64,000 nucleotides of DNA from AP-15 sp963703665 (GCA_963703665.1 CAVPFB010000007.1:248001-312000), one strand, 5' to 3'; positions 18,588-28,308 are shown, counted from the stretch's first letter. Notes: generated by a model not told the origin, from the letters alone. Translations and numbers: made by a program.

Positions 18588-19550
18588 CTAGCGGCCGCAG
18601 GCGAGAACCGCGAGCAGCACCGCAACCAAAGCGGCAGCAGTGGCGAGGGATATCAATCCCCAGCCGTTCTCGGCCGCCCAGCCGCAGCCGATTAGCAGGA
18701 TGTCGGCCGCGATCACCCGCTTTGCCACCGCGGCATGGCCGAGCCCCGAGCGAACCGCACGCTGATAATAATGTTGGCGGTGCGCTTGCCAAACCGGCTC
18801 GCCGCGCAGCAGGCGCCGGGCCAGGGTGATGGTCGCGTCAGCGAGGAAATAGAGGGGCAGGATCAACGCCGCCAGCCAGCGACCGCGGGCGGCGATGGCG
18901 ATCAGCAGAAAGCCGGTCAAATAGCCGAGCGGGGCGCTGCCGACATCGCCCAGAAAAACCCGCGCCGGCGCCCAATTCCAGATCAGAAAGCCGAGTGCCG
19001 CTCCGAGCACCGCGGCGGCCAGCAGCGCCGCTGCGGGATCGACCCCGCTTCCCAGCGCCCCGACAGCCAGGAGCCCGCCGCCGATCGCCGCCGCCTCGCT
19101 GCCCGCGAGCCCGTCGATCCCGTCCATGAAATTGAACAGATTGACCCACCACATCCACGAGAGGCCGACGGCGGCGAAAAATGCCTCGGGGCCGAGCCAG
19201 TGCAGCATCGGAGTGTCGGGCACGGCACAGAGGCCGGCGGCGACCGCGGCGGCCTGCGCGGCGAGACGCGTCGCCGGGGATAGATCGCGCTGATCGTCGA
19301 GCCAGCAGACGACCGCCAGCAGCACCGTCCCGGCGAGGATGCCGACGATCGCCGGCGGCGCCGATCCGGCGAGGCCGAGCGCCGTCCAGGCGAGCAGCAC
19401 GACGCCGACCGGCGCGATCCCGCCTCCGCGCAAGGTGGGGGCAACGTGCGACGACCGCTCGTTGGGGCGGTCGAGCATGTTGCGCCGGCGCAGGATCGGG
19501 ATCAGCGCCCGCGTCGCGAAACCGGACACGACGGCGGTCGCGGCAACCAT
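18588..19550 (-). CDS. polyprenyl-phosphate sugar-1-phosphate transferase (WecA/MraY-like, 'glycosyltransferase family 4')
   Basis: 320 residues with about ten hydrophobic helices. Members move a sugar-1-phosphate such as GlcNAc-1-P from UDP-sugar onto undecaprenyl phosphate on the cytosolic face, starting O-antigen or other glycan synthesis. Seen: MLDRPNERSSHVAPTLRGGG near the N-terminus, the Asp-rich VCWLDDQRDLSPATRL, NLFNFMDGIDGLAGSEA (catalytic Asp region), VFLGDVGSAPLGYLTGFL and the histidine motif VWQAHRQHYYQRAV. It lies between heparinase and purH genes on the same strand. Donor specificity cannot be read from sequence. Confidence 0.87.
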   Translation of the reverse strand: MVAATAVVSGFATRALIPILRRRNMLDRPNERSSHVAPTLRGGGIAPVGVVLLAWTALGLAGSAPPAIVGILAGTVLLAVVCWLDDQRDLSPATRLAAQAAAVAAGLCAVPDTPMLHWLGPEAFFAAVGLSWMWWVNLFNFMDGIDGLAGSEAAAIGGGLLAVGALGSGVDPAAALLAAAVLGAALGFLIWNWAPARVFLGDVGSAPLGYLTGFLLIAIAARGRWLAALILPLYFLADATITLARRLLRGEPVWQAHRQHYYQRAVRSGLGHAAVAKRVIAADILLIGCGWAAENGWGLISLATAAALVAVLLAVLACGR

Positions 19551-19617
19551 CGCCGCGGCCAGGACTGCCTGATGGAAATCGAGGTGGCCAAAATCGAGAC
19601 GGCCGATCCCCGGCGAG

Positions 19618-21306
19618 CTAATCGGCAGCCTCTGCGGGCTCGCGGCGCAATGCCCAGCGCACGCCGGTTCCGCCGGGCGCCGCGGTTCCGCTCAGCACCA
19701 CCTGTTGGGTCTTTCTCGCTTCGCCCGAGCCCAGATAGACGCTCTCGCCGACGCTCATTTCGGCGCCGACGGCGCGCAGCCGCCACACTGTCCCGCCGGG
19801 CAGTCGCAGCACCGCGGCTGTCTCGTCGGCGATCAGCGAGGCCTCGACCGACGGGTGCAGGTGAAAGCGCACGGCGAAGTTGGCGCCCGGCCGACCGGTC
19901 AGCCGATCTTCGCCGCGCAAATCCTCGCCGTCGGCCGAGAGAAACAGCTCGCGCGTATAGGTCAGGCCAAACCGGTCGCGATAGCCGTCATGAGTGGCCG
20001 AGATCCACTGCTGGCCATCATGCTCGGATCGCTCGCAACTGACCGATATCGGGGCGCGGCCGAGAACGCCGTCGTCTCGGATCTCGACCGAATTGGTATC
20101 GGCGACGACCAGCACCGAATGCGCGGCGCTCGCCCGCGCGACCCGCCACCAATTTGTCTTGGGGCCGCGATAAGCGCCGCAATTGACGATGATCCGATCG
20201 CGTCCGTGGCTCATCTCAAACGACAAGGCACCGGCATGCGCATGCTCGTCGAAGCCCGGCGGCGAGGGTTTTCCGGTATCGACCAGGACCAGGGTCTTGC
20301 CGGCCTGCAGCCGCTCAAAACCGGTGTCGGGCACGTGCGTCGGCGCGCGAGCCTTGGCTTCCGATCCGGTCAGAACGAGATCGATCATGACCCCGTCCTC
20401 CTCCAGCGAATCGTTGAACAGCGCCAGGCGGCGATCGCCGTGACGAAACAGCCGCAGCACCGGCGCCATCCGTTCGATGGCGTCCTGCAGCGCGCCCGGC
20501 GGCTCGGTCTGCGCCGCTCGCAACACGGCCCTGGTATCGATCAGGTCGCGCAGGACCTCGAGCTGCACCGAAGCGCTGCGCGACAGGTGGCCGCCATCGG
20601 CGAAGATCTGCGCCGGCAGCTCGCGGGCGAGCGCCTTCAGGACCTTCGCCCGCCGCGCTGCCGAACCGCCGAGCACGACAGTGCCGGCAACCAGCCCTTT
20701 CAGAGCCCGCAGCCTCGCCGCGCCCTCCTGCTCCCATGTCGCAGTGCGCGCCAGGTGACGCAGCTGACCGGCGAGGCCGATCAGCATCGCGCGGCGAAAC
20801 TCGGGGTCTTTGTCACGCCCGGCGACGTCGTCTAAGGAGGCGATCGAGGCGAACAGTCGGCTCGCCAGCACGTCCGAGCGCCAGGCGACGGAGTGCCAAG
20901 GGATGCGTGCGGCAAGCCAGCTCTGCACCAGCTCGCGAGCTGTCTGGCGACCGGTAGTCCCGGCGGCGACGAGGTCAGGCAGCCAGCCGAAGCCATGCCA
21001 GGCGGCAACCCATTCCGCGCCGGCTGAGGGCGGAAACCAGCGCGGGGACGGGTTGCGGACCAGCTCGCCGGCCAGCTCGATCTCGCCGGCGGCGATCGCG
21101 GCGCCGCGCTTCGGGTCGCCGGGCCAGGGGAGGGCGATCTTTATTTGCGGGTCAGGCGGAACCCGGCCGATCAGCGTATAGCGATAGAGCGGGCCGGCCG
21201 CGAGCGCCTGGAGAGCGTCGCGCCGCAGCCGAGTGAGCAGACCCGGAACACCCCGCGCGGGGTGCATCCGCAGTTCGCCCTTGCCGGCGCCGGCAGTGAC
21301 AGTCAT
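19618..21306 (-). CDS. heparinase II/III family protein
   Basis: About 562 residues from the ATG at 21306, which is preferred because the 38 residues upstream in the open frame look like non-coding sequence. Alginate-lyase/heparinase II-III architecture: an alpha-helical toroid part in the first half (for example WVAAWHGFGWLPDLV) and a beta-sandwich part beginning near HVPDTGFERLQAG, with FDEHAHAGALSFEMSHG, IIVNCGAYRGPKTNWW and ARASAAHSVLVVADTNS. Probably a polysaccharide lyase acting in the periplasm or on cell-surface glycan, but no clear signal peptide is seen. Upstream of the GT4-type transferase and purH on the same strand. Confidence 0.86.
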   Translation of the reverse strand: MTVTAGAGKGELRMHPARGVPGLLTRLRRDALQALAAGPLYRYTLIGRVPPDPQIKIALPWPGDPKRGAAIAAGEIELAGELVRNPSPRWFPPSAGAEWVAAWHGFGWLPDLVAAGTTGRQTARELVQSWLAARIPWHSVAWRSDVLASRLFASIASLDDVAGRDKDPEFRRAMLIGLAGQLRHLARTATWEQEGAARLRALKGLVAGTVVLGGSAARRAKVLKALARELPAQIFADGGHLSRSASVQLEVLRDLIDTRAVLRAAQTEPPGALQDAIERMAPVLRLFRHGDRRLALFNDSLEEDGVMIDLVLTGSEAKARAPTHVPDTGFERLQAGKTLVLVDTGKPSPPGFDEHAHAGALSFEMSHGRDRIIVNCGAYRGPKTNWWRVARASAAHSVLVVADTNSVEIRDDGVLGRAPISVSCERSEHDGQQWISATHDGYRDRFGLTYTRELFLSADGEDLRGEDRLTGRPGANFAVRFHLHPSVEASLIADETAAVLRLPGGTVWRLRAVGAEMSVGESVYLGSGEARKTQQVVLSGTAAPGGTGVRWALRREPAEAAD

Positions 21307-21597
21307 TTGCCCGCACCCCCTCGGCCGCAGCGCCCCGCGCGGGTGCCGCCCCGGTCGCGAAAGCGGTGCCGGACATCCGAACCCATGCCGCTTCGTAACA
21401 AGGAAACCCGGAGGCCGCAAGCCGCCGCTCCAACCCGGCGACGATCGCTGGACGACATTTCCGCCTGAGGACGGCCGACCCGTCTCACGGCATCAAGGCA
21501 AAGAGAATCGCGCCGGGTTGGCCCAGGGCTCTTGCCGCGGTGCAGTCGGGCTTGATTGGCCAAGCCGATCTATTTCACATCGGGATCTGAGCGAGGT

Positions 21598-22338
21598 TTA
21601 CAGCCGCCCGACGCGGTGCGACAGCCCGTGCGTCGCCGGGGCGTAAACGAGGTGGCGGCGCGGCGCGCGCGCCGCCGCGGGCTTCGCATAGATCTGCTTG
21701 GTCGCCTCGATCAGCACCACCCCGGCAAAGCGCGGGAACCAGCGCTTGCCGACCCGCTCCCAGGCGGGGGCCGAACGCAGGACCATGCGTTCGCCGGCGG
21801 GTGGGATGAACAGCGCGGTGTCGGTCGCGACCGGCGTGAACAGCTCCTCGCGCAACAGCTGCGAGAGCTGCGACATCGTATAGGGCCGGCCGGAGCCGAA
21901 CGGAGTGCGGTCGAGCCGGGCCCAGATGCCGCGCCGGTTGGGGGCGACGATCAACAGTCGGCCGCCGCCCGCCAGCACCCGCCAGATTTCTTTCAGCATG
22001 GGCCCGGCGGGCTCGCTCGATTCGAGCGCATGCACCAAGAGCACCCGGTCGATCGAATAATCGGCGAAGGGCAGTTCACCCTCGTCGGCCAGCGCTACGA
22101 GGTTGCGCCCGTCGGGCGGCCAGCCGAGCACGCCTTGCAGAGCCGGCATCAACGCCACGGTCCGTTCGGTCTCGGCTGAGAGCGCCGACAGAAACGGCGT
22201 CGCATAGCCGATGCCCAACAGCCGCAGGCCGCGCAGATCGGGCCAGATCCGGCGGATCGCGCGGCGGATCATGCGGCGCGCAACCTGCCCCAGGCCGGTC
22301 AGGTAAAAGTCCCGCAGATCGATCACATCGCTCGCCAT
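21598..22338 (-). CDS. class I SAM-dependent methyltransferase
   Basis: 246 residues. The SAM-binding fold is visible in LRLLGIGYATPFLSALS (motif I), then LPFADYSIDRVLLVHALESS and EIWRVLAGGGRLLIVAPNRRG (motifs II-III). It ends with a basic tail. Similar proteins of unknown substrate are common in alphaproteobacteria, often near glyoxalase II. It is upstream of the heparinase gene, with 291 bases without a clear feature between. Confidence 0.82.
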   Translation of the reverse strand: MASDVIDLRDFYLTGLGQVARRMIRRAIRRIWPDLRGLRLLGIGYATPFLSALSAETERTVALMPALQGVLGWPPDGRNLVALADEGELPFADYSIDRVLLVHALESSEPAGPMLKEIWRVLAGGGRLLIVAPNRRGIWARLDRTPFGSGRPYTMSQLSQLLREELFTPVATDTALFIPPAGERMVLRSAPAWERVGKRWFPRFAGVVLIEATKQIYAKPAAARAPRRHLVYAPATHGLSHRVGRL

Positions 22339-22559
22339 CGCCCGATCTTACCACGGTGTCGCGACCGAGTTGCGATGGCGCCCCGCTTCGGCTGATCGCG
22401 GCGTTGCCCCGCCGCCGCCGATCGGTCGATATCATCCGCTATCGTCGGCGCGAGGTTGCGCGGTTCTCGTTCGCCGGCGTCTCGAAGTTGCACGGGCATG
22501 GCCGGCGGGCGAGGTTCCGTCCGCAGCGGCGCGAGCGTATCCGGATTTGAGGAGATCGA

Positions 22560-23063
22560 ATGACGAGCCTTTCGCGCGATCAGCTTTCGGCAGGATGTCA
22601 CGACGCGCTCGCCGCTGAACCTGGCGCCTCAGGCCGCAAAAAAAACTATGCGGGTTGATCCAGGAAGCCCTCAAAGACCGGAAATTCGTCGCCGCGCAGC
22701 TCGGCGACGATGTGCCTGAGCGCAAGATCTCTATGAGGGCCCGGAACTCGGTTTTGCATCCTGGGGGCACGTGTGTGAAGGCGCCAAGGAGAGCAAGCCG
22801 CACGATCACGGTCCGACCTCGGCCATTTGTGGCCAAGCCAAGGGCGAGACGGTGATGAGCGACTGGGAGCTGGTCGAGCCGGCCGCCGACGGCAAGCCCG
22901 GCAAGGTGCGGCTGGTCAGACCGTGCTCGCTGACGCCAGGAATGGCTTACGTCTACAACGAGGGCGACCCGCATTCGCCGCGCCGCAATGGGCCGACCCG
23001 GCTAATCGAAGTCAAGGCAGAAACGTCGAGAAGATCCGCCGCCTAGCCTACGAACCGATCTGA
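22560..23063 (+). pseudogene. cupin-like conserved protein, three single-base deletions
   Basis: Reading across three frames gives one coherent protein of about 168 residues: MTSLSRDQLSAGCHDALAAE, LIQEALKDRKFVAAQLGDD, PELGFASWGHVCEGAKESK, PHDHGPTSAICGQAKGETVM, YNEGDPHSPRRNGPTRLIEV, then NVEKIRRLAYEPI and a stop at 23063. The metal-type PHDHG and the later D-x-H resemble a single-domain cupin. Each break needs one added base: in the A8 run at 22638-22645, near 22727 (CGCAAGATCTC) and near 23020 (AAGGCAGAAACG). A broken homopolymer is typical of a sequencing deletion. Function unknown. Confidence 0.65.
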
Positions 23064-23119
23064 TCGCCGCTCTTTGGCGCTGCCCGCACCGCAAGGCGGG
23101 AGCGCCGCGGCCGGAGTTG

Positions 23120-23153
23120 GAGGGCGCCCCCTTGTCTCCCAGGAGGCGCCCTC
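23120..23153. terminator. hairpin between convergent genes
   Basis: GAGGGCGCC (23120-23128) and GGCGCCCTC (23145-23153) form a perfect 9-bp stem with a 16-base loop. It lies between the cupin-like gene (+, stop 23063) and the OmpA gene (-, stop 23181). The following TTCGTTT is only a weak T-run, so it is a plausible bidirectional terminator rather than a certain one. Confidence 0.5.
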
Positions 23154-23180
23154 TTCGTTTCGCGGGTCGGCGCTGAGTTG

Positions 23181-23690
23181 CTACGAGCCCGGGGGCGGCG
23201 GCGGGGGCGCTCCAGGCGGTGGGGGCGGAGGTGCTCCCGGGCCAGGAGGAGCTCCGCCCTCGACGATCTCGACGCGCCGGTTCTGCGGTTCGCGCACGCC
23301 CGCAGGAGTCGGCACGCGAAGGTCGTTTTGACCTTGCCCGCTGACCGCCAGCGCGGCCTGCGGCACGCCGTCTTGCACCAGCGCGCTGGCGACGCTTTGC
23401 GCGCGCCGCTCCGAGAGCCGCTGGTTGTAGGCGGGTGACCCGGAGGTGTCGGTGTACCCGGTGACCTGCACGGTGATGGGCGGCCCGGATTTGAACGCAC
23501 CGGCCGCGGACTGCACGATCTGACCGCCCTCAGGGGTCAGCTCGGCGCTGTCCCATGGGAAAAACACCGTAAAGGTGGTTTGCGGCGGCGGCGGCGGGGG
23601 CGGCGGCGGGGCTGTGGCAACCGGCGGCGGCGCCGGCTGCGCGCATGCGGCGAGGACAAGGAGCGAGCAGAGCAGGAAAAGGCGTTTCAT
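23181..23690 (-). CDS. OmpA-family lipoprotein with proline-rich linkers
   Basis: 169 residues. A lipoprotein signal peptide ends in the lipobox LVLAAC (Cys at about 16). A proline-rich spacer of nine or more consecutive Pro residues follows, then an OmpA C-like peptidoglycan-binding domain with TVFFPWDSAELTPEG, VTGYTDTSGSPAYNQRLSER (D and R that contact meso-DAP) and EPQNRRVEI. A second Gly/Pro-rich tail closes the protein. It likely tethers the outer membrane to the cell wall. Confidence 0.86.
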   Translation of the reverse strand: MKRLFLLCSLLVLAACAQPAPPPVATAPPPPPPPPPQTTFTVFFPWDSAELTPEGGQIVQSAAGAFKSGPPITVQVTGYTDTSGSPAYNQRLSERRAQSVASALVQDGVPQAALAVSGQGQNDLRVPTPAGVREPQNRRVEIVEGGAPPGPGAPPPPPPGAPPPPPPGS

Positions 23691-23829
23691 CTGTTCCTCC
23701 GGCAGTTGAGCGCCGCAGGATATGTGAATTCAATCGAGCACACTAGCAGCAAAACGCTTTCAGCCGGGCAATCGGGTGGGTTTCTGGGGGTCGAGCGGGA
23801 GGATCGAGACGCTGCCGCGAAGCGGCCGT

Positions 23830-24855
23830 TCAGCCGCCGACCGCCCCCTCGGTATTGACGTAGACCGCGTAGATCGATTGGCTGGCGGCCATGAACAGCC
23901 GGTTTCGCTTGCCGCCGCCGAAGCACAGATTGGCGCAGCGCTCGGGCAGCCCGATATGGCCGATCATCGCCGCGTCCGGAGCGAACACCGCGACCCCGTT
24001 GAGCGCCGGAGTCATTCCCCATCCGCACCACAGATTGCCCTGAACATCGCACCGGAAGCCGTCGGGCGTTCCCTCTCCGGCGTTGACGAACACCCGCCCA
24101 TTGGCGAGCCGGGTGCCGTCTTCGACGACGTCGAAGACGCGGATCTGCCGCGGCACCGAGCGCGATTCGACAACGTAGAGCCGGGATTCGCCGGGAGAAA
24201 AGCACAGCCCGTTCGGCCCGTGGACGTCGCCGGCGACCACCGCGGCGCGGCCCGTTCGGGCGTCGACCCGATAGACATTGGTGGGCAGTTCGGGGGGCAC
24301 CCGGTCGCCCTCATAGTTCCCGAGAATTCCGAAAGGCGGATCGGTGAACCAGATCGAATTGTCCGATTTGACGACGACGTCGTTCGGCGAATTCAGGCGC
24401 TTGCCCTCGAAGCTGTCGAGAATGACGGTGATGGCGCCGTCATATTCGGTGCGGGTCACCCGCCGCGCAAGGTGCTCGCAGGTGACGAGCCGACCCTGGC
24501 GGTCGCGGGTGTTGCCGTTGGCGTTGCGCGAGGGTTTGCGAAAGACCCCGACGCCGCCGGTTTCCTCGTCCCACCGCATGATGCGGTCGTTGGGAATGTC
24601 GCTGCACAACAGATAGCGCCCGTCACCGAACCAAACCGGGCCCTCGGCCCAACGAAGCCCGTTGGCGAGCCGCTCCACGGCGGCGTTGAACGGCGGCTTG
24701 ATCGCATCGAAGCGCGGGTCGAGGGCGCGGATCGCCGGGTCCGGATAGCTCTGCGCCGGCTCCCATCGCGAAGCCGGCACGACCGGTGATGCGGCGCCGA
24801 GCGTCGGAGCCGTGCTTGTGTTCATCGCCCCGGTCTCCCTGATGACCCCACCCAT
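23830..24855 (-). CDS. SMP-30/gluconolactonase/LRE family protein (copy 1)
   Basis: Up to 341 residues; the ATG at 24825 (MNTSTAPT) is an equally good start. Six-bladed beta-propeller lactonase family, possibly hydrolysing a sugar lactone. Seen: WAEGPVWFGDGRYLLCSDIP (metal-binding Glu), NGNTRDRQGRLVTCEH, SPNDVVVKSDNSIWFTDPPFG (Asn/Asp), HGPNGLCFSPGESRLYVVES and PDGFRCDVQGNLWCG. It follows the CoA transferase on the same strand. A close paralogue is at 43.0-43.9 kb with the same C-terminus ending GAVGG. Confidence 0.88.
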   Translation of the reverse strand: MGGVIRETGAMNTSTAPTLGAASPVVPASRWEPAQSYPDPAIRALDPRFDAIKPPFNAAVERLANGLRWAEGPVWFGDGRYLLCSDIPNDRIMRWDEETGGVGVFRKPSRNANGNTRDRQGRLVTCEHLARRVTRTEYDGAITVILDSFEGKRLNSPNDVVVKSDNSIWFTDPPFGILGNYEGDRVPPELPTNVYRVDARTGRAAVVAGDVHGPNGLCFSPGESRLYVVESRSVPRQIRVFDVVEDGTRLANGRVFVNAGEGTPDGFRCDVQGNLWCGWGMTPALNGVAVFAPDAAMIGHIGLPERCANLCFGGGKRNRLFMAASQSIYAVYVNTEGAVGG

Positions 24856-24884
24856 TCCCTCCCCGCGAGCGGGAGAGGGAATGG
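24852..24884. repeat. intergenic palindrome
   Basis: CCATTCCCTC (24852-24861) pairs with GAGGGAATGG (24875-24884), and the inner CCCGC/GCGGG extends the stem with one bulge. It sits in the 41-base gap between the CoA transferase and SMP-30 genes. It resembles widespread intergenic GC palindromes and could act as an mRNA processing or attenuation hairpin. Confidence 0.5.
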
Positions 24885-24896
24885 CTGGGGATCGGG

Positions 24897-26156
24897 TCAG
24901 ATGGCCTTTTCCGCGCGCAGCGCCGCGATCTCTTCCTTGCTGAGCCCCAACAGGTCCCTATAAACCTCCTCGGTGTCGGCGCCGAGCAACGGCGACGCGG
25001 TGATCGGCACCTTCGAGCCGCTCATCTTGACCGGCCAGCCCGGCATCTTGAAATCGCCGCGAACCGGGTGCTTGACGGTGACGAAGATTTCCCGGCGGTT
25101 GAGGTCGGGGTCCTCCGACAATTCCATCGTGTCCATGACGGCGCCGGCCGGGATGCCCTGTTCGCCGAGCCGCTTCATGACCTCGAGCTTGTTGTACTGC
25201 TTGGTCCATTCGGAGAGCATTTCGTCGACCACATGACGGTTTTTAAAACGCTCCTCCGGACTGTCGAAGCGCGGATCGCCGATCAGATCCTCGCGTCCCA
25301 TCATCTTCAGGATACGTTCCCAATGCTGTTGGTTGGCGCGTGACGTGTAGATATAGCAATAGTCGTTCGGGCCACCGCCCTTGCATGGATAGGTCTCGCT
25401 GGGCGAGTTGGTGCCCATGATGCTCTGGTTGCCCATGCGCGGAGCAGCATGGCCCCACAGATATTGGGCGGCATAGGAGATGCGGCCGTAGTTGATGACG
25501 CATTCCTGCATCGCGCATTGGATGCGCTGGCCCTCGCCGGTAAGCTGGCGCTGATAGAGCGCCCCAAGCACGCCGATCGCGGCGTGCAGCCCGGTGCCCG
25601 TGTCGCCGATCGTCGGACCGGGTTTGATCGGGCGGCCGTCGGGCTCGCCGGTAATCGACATCGCCCCGCCGGTGGCCTGTGCGATCATGTCGAAGGCGAG
25701 GTAGTTCTTGTAGGGGCTGTCGTCGCCAAACCCCTTGACCTGGACATAGATGATGCGCGGATTGATGGCCCGCACGTCGTCATAGCTGAAGCCGAGCCGC
25801 TCGATCACCCCGGGCGCGAAATTCTCGGCGAAGACATCGGCCTTTTCGATCAGCCCGCGCAGGATGGCGCGGCCCTTCTCGTGCTTCAGGTTGGCGGTGA
25901 CGCTGCGCTTGTTGGCGTTGAGCAGCATGAAATATTGGGAATCGACGCCTTTTTTGTCGGTTGACGCGCCGCGGCCCTGCTCGCCCTTGGTCGGCTCCTC
26001 GACCTTGATCACCTCGGCCCCGAGCCAAGCTAGGGTCAGGGTGCAGGACGTTCCGGCCTCGAACTGGGTCAGGTCCACCACCCGTACGCCGTGCAAAGCG
26101 CCGCGCTGCACGCTCATGGCTTGGCCGTTGGTGTCGGGGGTCGGATCGTTCGGCAT
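24897..26156 (-). CDS. CaiB/BaiF-type (class III) CoA transferase, formyl-CoA transferase-like
   Basis: 419 residues. Moves CoA between carboxylic acids. Family motifs: GVRVVDLTQFEAGTSCT at the N-terminus, LAWLGAEVIKVEEPTKGEQG, NKRSVTANLKHEKGR, DVFAENFAPGVIERLG, NYLAFDMIAQATGGAMSITG (catalytic Asp in FDM), and GGGPNDYCYIYTSRANQQ. The glycine loop and overall length match formyl-CoA/oxalate CoA transferases, but no oxalyl-CoA decarboxylase is nearby, so another acid is likely. It is divergent from the NHL protein and leads the SMP-30 gene, as part of a catabolic cluster. Confidence 0.9.
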   Translation of the reverse strand: MPNDPTPDTNGQAMSVQRGALHGVRVVDLTQFEAGTSCTLTLAWLGAEVIKVEEPTKGEQGRGASTDKKGVDSQYFMLLNANKRSVTANLKHEKGRAILRGLIEKADVFAENFAPGVIERLGFSYDDVRAINPRIIYVQVKGFGDDSPYKNYLAFDMIAQATGGAMSITGEPDGRPIKPGPTIGDTGTGLHAAIGVLGALYQRQLTGEGQRIQCAMQECVINYGRISYAAQYLWGHAAPRMGNQSIMGTNSPSETYPCKGGGPNDYCYIYTSRANQQHWERILKMMGREDLIGDPRFDSPEERFKNRHVVDEMLSEWTKQYNKLEVMKRLGEQGIPAGAVMDTMELSEDPDLNRREIFVTVKHPVRGDFKMPGWPVKMSGSKVPITASPLLGADTEEVYRDLLGLSKEEIAALRAEKAI

Positions 26157-26417
26157 CTGATTTCCTCCTGGTCGTGGTTCCTCGCCGCCGGGCGCGGCCT
26201 CGACCTCACTCTATCGCCGCCCGGTGCCGACGGTCCATACGAGCGATATGCGAGCAGCAGGATGTTTGTGCTCGACTGTCAGCTTTCTTTGCCTGAGCGT
26301 CAAACGCTTTCGGGCGATCGTCTCAAGCGCTAAATTCGAGACCGCGCGGCGACGGCAAATGCTGCTATCATGCCGCCTCGATGCAGTCGTTTCTGATCAG
26401 AAAAACGGAAAGGGGAA

Positions 26418-27332
26418 ATGATGGACCCAATCGTCGGCAGCGGCAAATATACCTACAAGGTCCACGAGGATTGGGCGCGCCCACCGGCCGGCATGGACGT
26501 AAGGGCGTGCGCGGTTTCCGTCGATTCACAAGATCATGTCTACTGCTTTAATCGGAACGCCGAGCATCCGGTCGTCATCTTTGATCGCGATGGAAATTTT
26601 CTCTCGTCCTGGGGAGCCGGATTATTCTCGTTTCCGCATGCGATCCGGATCGACGAGAACGATCACGTCTGGCTCACCGATGAATATCATGGTCAGTTCA
26701 TGAAATTCACCACCGATGGCCGGCTGTTGCAAACCATCGGGGTCAAGGGCCAGCGCTCCGAAACCGGTGTGCCCGCAGACGAATTCGCATCGTCCGCCTG
26801 GAAGCAGGTCACCCATGGCGGCGGCCCGTTCAACCTGCCGACCGACATCGCCTTTGCGCCCAGCGGCGAGTTCTTCATCAGCGACGGCTATGGCAACGCC
26901 CGTGTCCACAAATTTTCGGCCGACGCGAAATACCTGTTTTCCTGGGGCGAGCCGGGAAATGCGCCGGGGCAGTTCAACCTGCCGCACGGGGTGTGGATCG
27001 ACCGCCGCGGCCGGCTGCTCGTCGCCGACCGGGAAAACGACCGGGTGCAGGTCTTCGATCAGCAGGGCAAGCTGTTGACCGTCTGGTCGACCGAACTGAT
27101 CGGGCCGGCGTTTTTCTATGTCGACGACGAGGACACCGTCTACATCCCCGAGCACAATGGCGGCATGATCAGCATCCTGACCCTCGACGGCGAGCGGCTG
27201 GCGCGCTGGGGCGACGGCCCGGTCAACCGCTCCTGCCACGGCATCTGGTGCGACTCGCACAAGGATCTCTACGTCGTGCAGCCGGGCGAGTGGGGGCGGG
27301 TGCGCCGCGTCGTCAAATACGAGCGGCAATAG
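26418..27332 (+). CDS. NHL-repeat beta-propeller protein
   Basis: 304 residues. Four or more NHL-type blades: DHVYCFNRNAEHPVVIFDRD, FSFPHAIRIDENDHVWLTDE, FNLPTDIAFAPSGEFFISDG, FNLPHGVWIDRRGRLLVADR and RSCHGIWCDSHKDLYVVQPG. Related to peptidyl-alpha-hydroxyglycine amidating lyase-like proteins found beside aromatic/terpenoid catabolic genes. No signal peptide, so cytosolic. An AAGGGGAA site precedes the ATG pair at 26418. First gene of a + strand run with the luciferase-like enzyme, the GlcG-like protein and the thiolase. Confidence 0.84.
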   Translation: MMDPIVGSGKYTYKVHEDWARPPAGMDVRACAVSVDSQDHVYCFNRNAEHPVVIFDRDGNFLSSWGAGLFSFPHAIRIDENDHVWLTDEYHGQFMKFTTDGRLLQTIGVKGQRSETGVPADEFASSAWKQVTHGGGPFNLPTDIAFAPSGEFFISDGYGNARVHKFSADAKYLFSWGEPGNAPGQFNLPHGVWIDRRGRLLVADRENDRVQVFDQQGKLLTVWSTELIGPAFFYVDDEDTVYIPEHNGGMISILTLDGERLARWGDGPVNRSCHGIWCDSHKDLYVVQPGEWGRVRRVVKYERQ

Positions 27333-27429
27333 GGCGAGGCCGGTTCGCAAGGCGGGCGCCGGAGAACGCTGCAGGGCGGCGGGCCGGCCTCGTTCACCGG
27401 ATGCGACAACCGTTGATCGGAGAACGCAG

Positions 27430-28284
27430 ATGGATTTTGGCGCGTCGATGTTTTTCACCGACTATTCGATGAGCCCCGGCGAGCTTGGCCAGGCGCTCGA
27501 GGCCCGCGGCTTCGAGTCGGTCTGGGCGCCCGAGCATTCGCACATTCCGTCCTCGCGCCTATCGCAGCCGGCCTCGGGCGGCGCGCTCGGCAAGCAGTAT
27601 TACGACGTGATGGACCCGTTCGTGACCTTGACCGCGGCGGCGATGGCGACCACCCGCCTGAAGGTCGCCACCGGGGTGTGCCTGGTGATCCAGCGCGACA
27701 CGATCCAGACCGCCAAGCTCGTCGCCTCGCTCGACCAGGTCTCGGGCGGGCGGTTTTTGTTCGGCATCGGCGGCGGCTGGAACCGGGAGGAAATGGCCGA
27801 CCACGGCACGGTGTTCAAAACCCGCTTCAAAAAGATGCGCGAGCAGGTAGAGGCGATGCGGGCGATCTGGACCCAATCCGAGCCCGAATACCACGGCGAG
27901 ATCGTCGACTTTCCGAAGATGCGGACCTGGCCCAAGCCGGTGCAGCAGCCGCACCCGCCGGTCATCGTCGGCGGCGCCTTCCCGCACAGCGCGCGGCGCG
28001 CGATCCGCTATGGCGATGGCTGGGTCCCCAACGCCAGCCGGCCCAATTATCCCGACGTGACCGAATTCCTGCCGCAGTTCCGGCAGATGGCAACCGATGC
28101 CGGACGCGACCCGGCCACGATTCCTGTCTCGATCTTCGGCGCGCCCGAGGACCTCGACCGGCTGAAACGCTATAGCGGCCAGGGCATCGCCCGCGCCGTG
28201 GTGACCCTGCCCTCGGCCAAGGCCGACGAGATCCTGCCGGTGCTCGATCGCTGGGCCGAGCTGATCCGGCAAGCTCGACATTGA
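27430..28284 (+). CDS. LLM class F420-dependent oxidoreductase (TIGR03619-like)
   Basis: 284 residues, luciferase-like TIM barrel. Seen: MDFGASMFFTDYSMSPGELG, RGFESVWAPEHSHIPSS, LTAAAMATTRLKVATGVCLV, FLFGIGGGWNREEMADHG and PHPPVIVGGAFPHSARRAIR. Such enzymes use FMN or F420 to oxidise or cleave varied small molecules; the cofactor cannot be decided by eye. Lies 97 bases after the NHL protein and 24 bases before the GlcG/HbpS gene, probably in one operon. Confidence 0.87.
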   Translation: MDFGASMFFTDYSMSPGELGQALEARGFESVWAPEHSHIPSSRLSQPASGGALGKQYYDVMDPFVTLTAAAMATTRLKVATGVCLVIQRDTIQTAKLVASLDQVSGGRFLFGIGGGWNREEMADHGTVFKTRFKKMREQVEAMRAIWTQSEPEYHGEIVDFPKMRTWPKPVQQPHPPVIVGGAFPHSARRAIRYGDGWVPNASRPNYPDVTEFLPQFRQMATDAGRDPATIPVSIFGAPEDLDRLKRYSGQGIARAVVTLPSAKADEILPVLDRWAELIRQARH

Positions 28285-28308
28285 GCAGCAACGCCGGGCG
28301 CTGAAGCC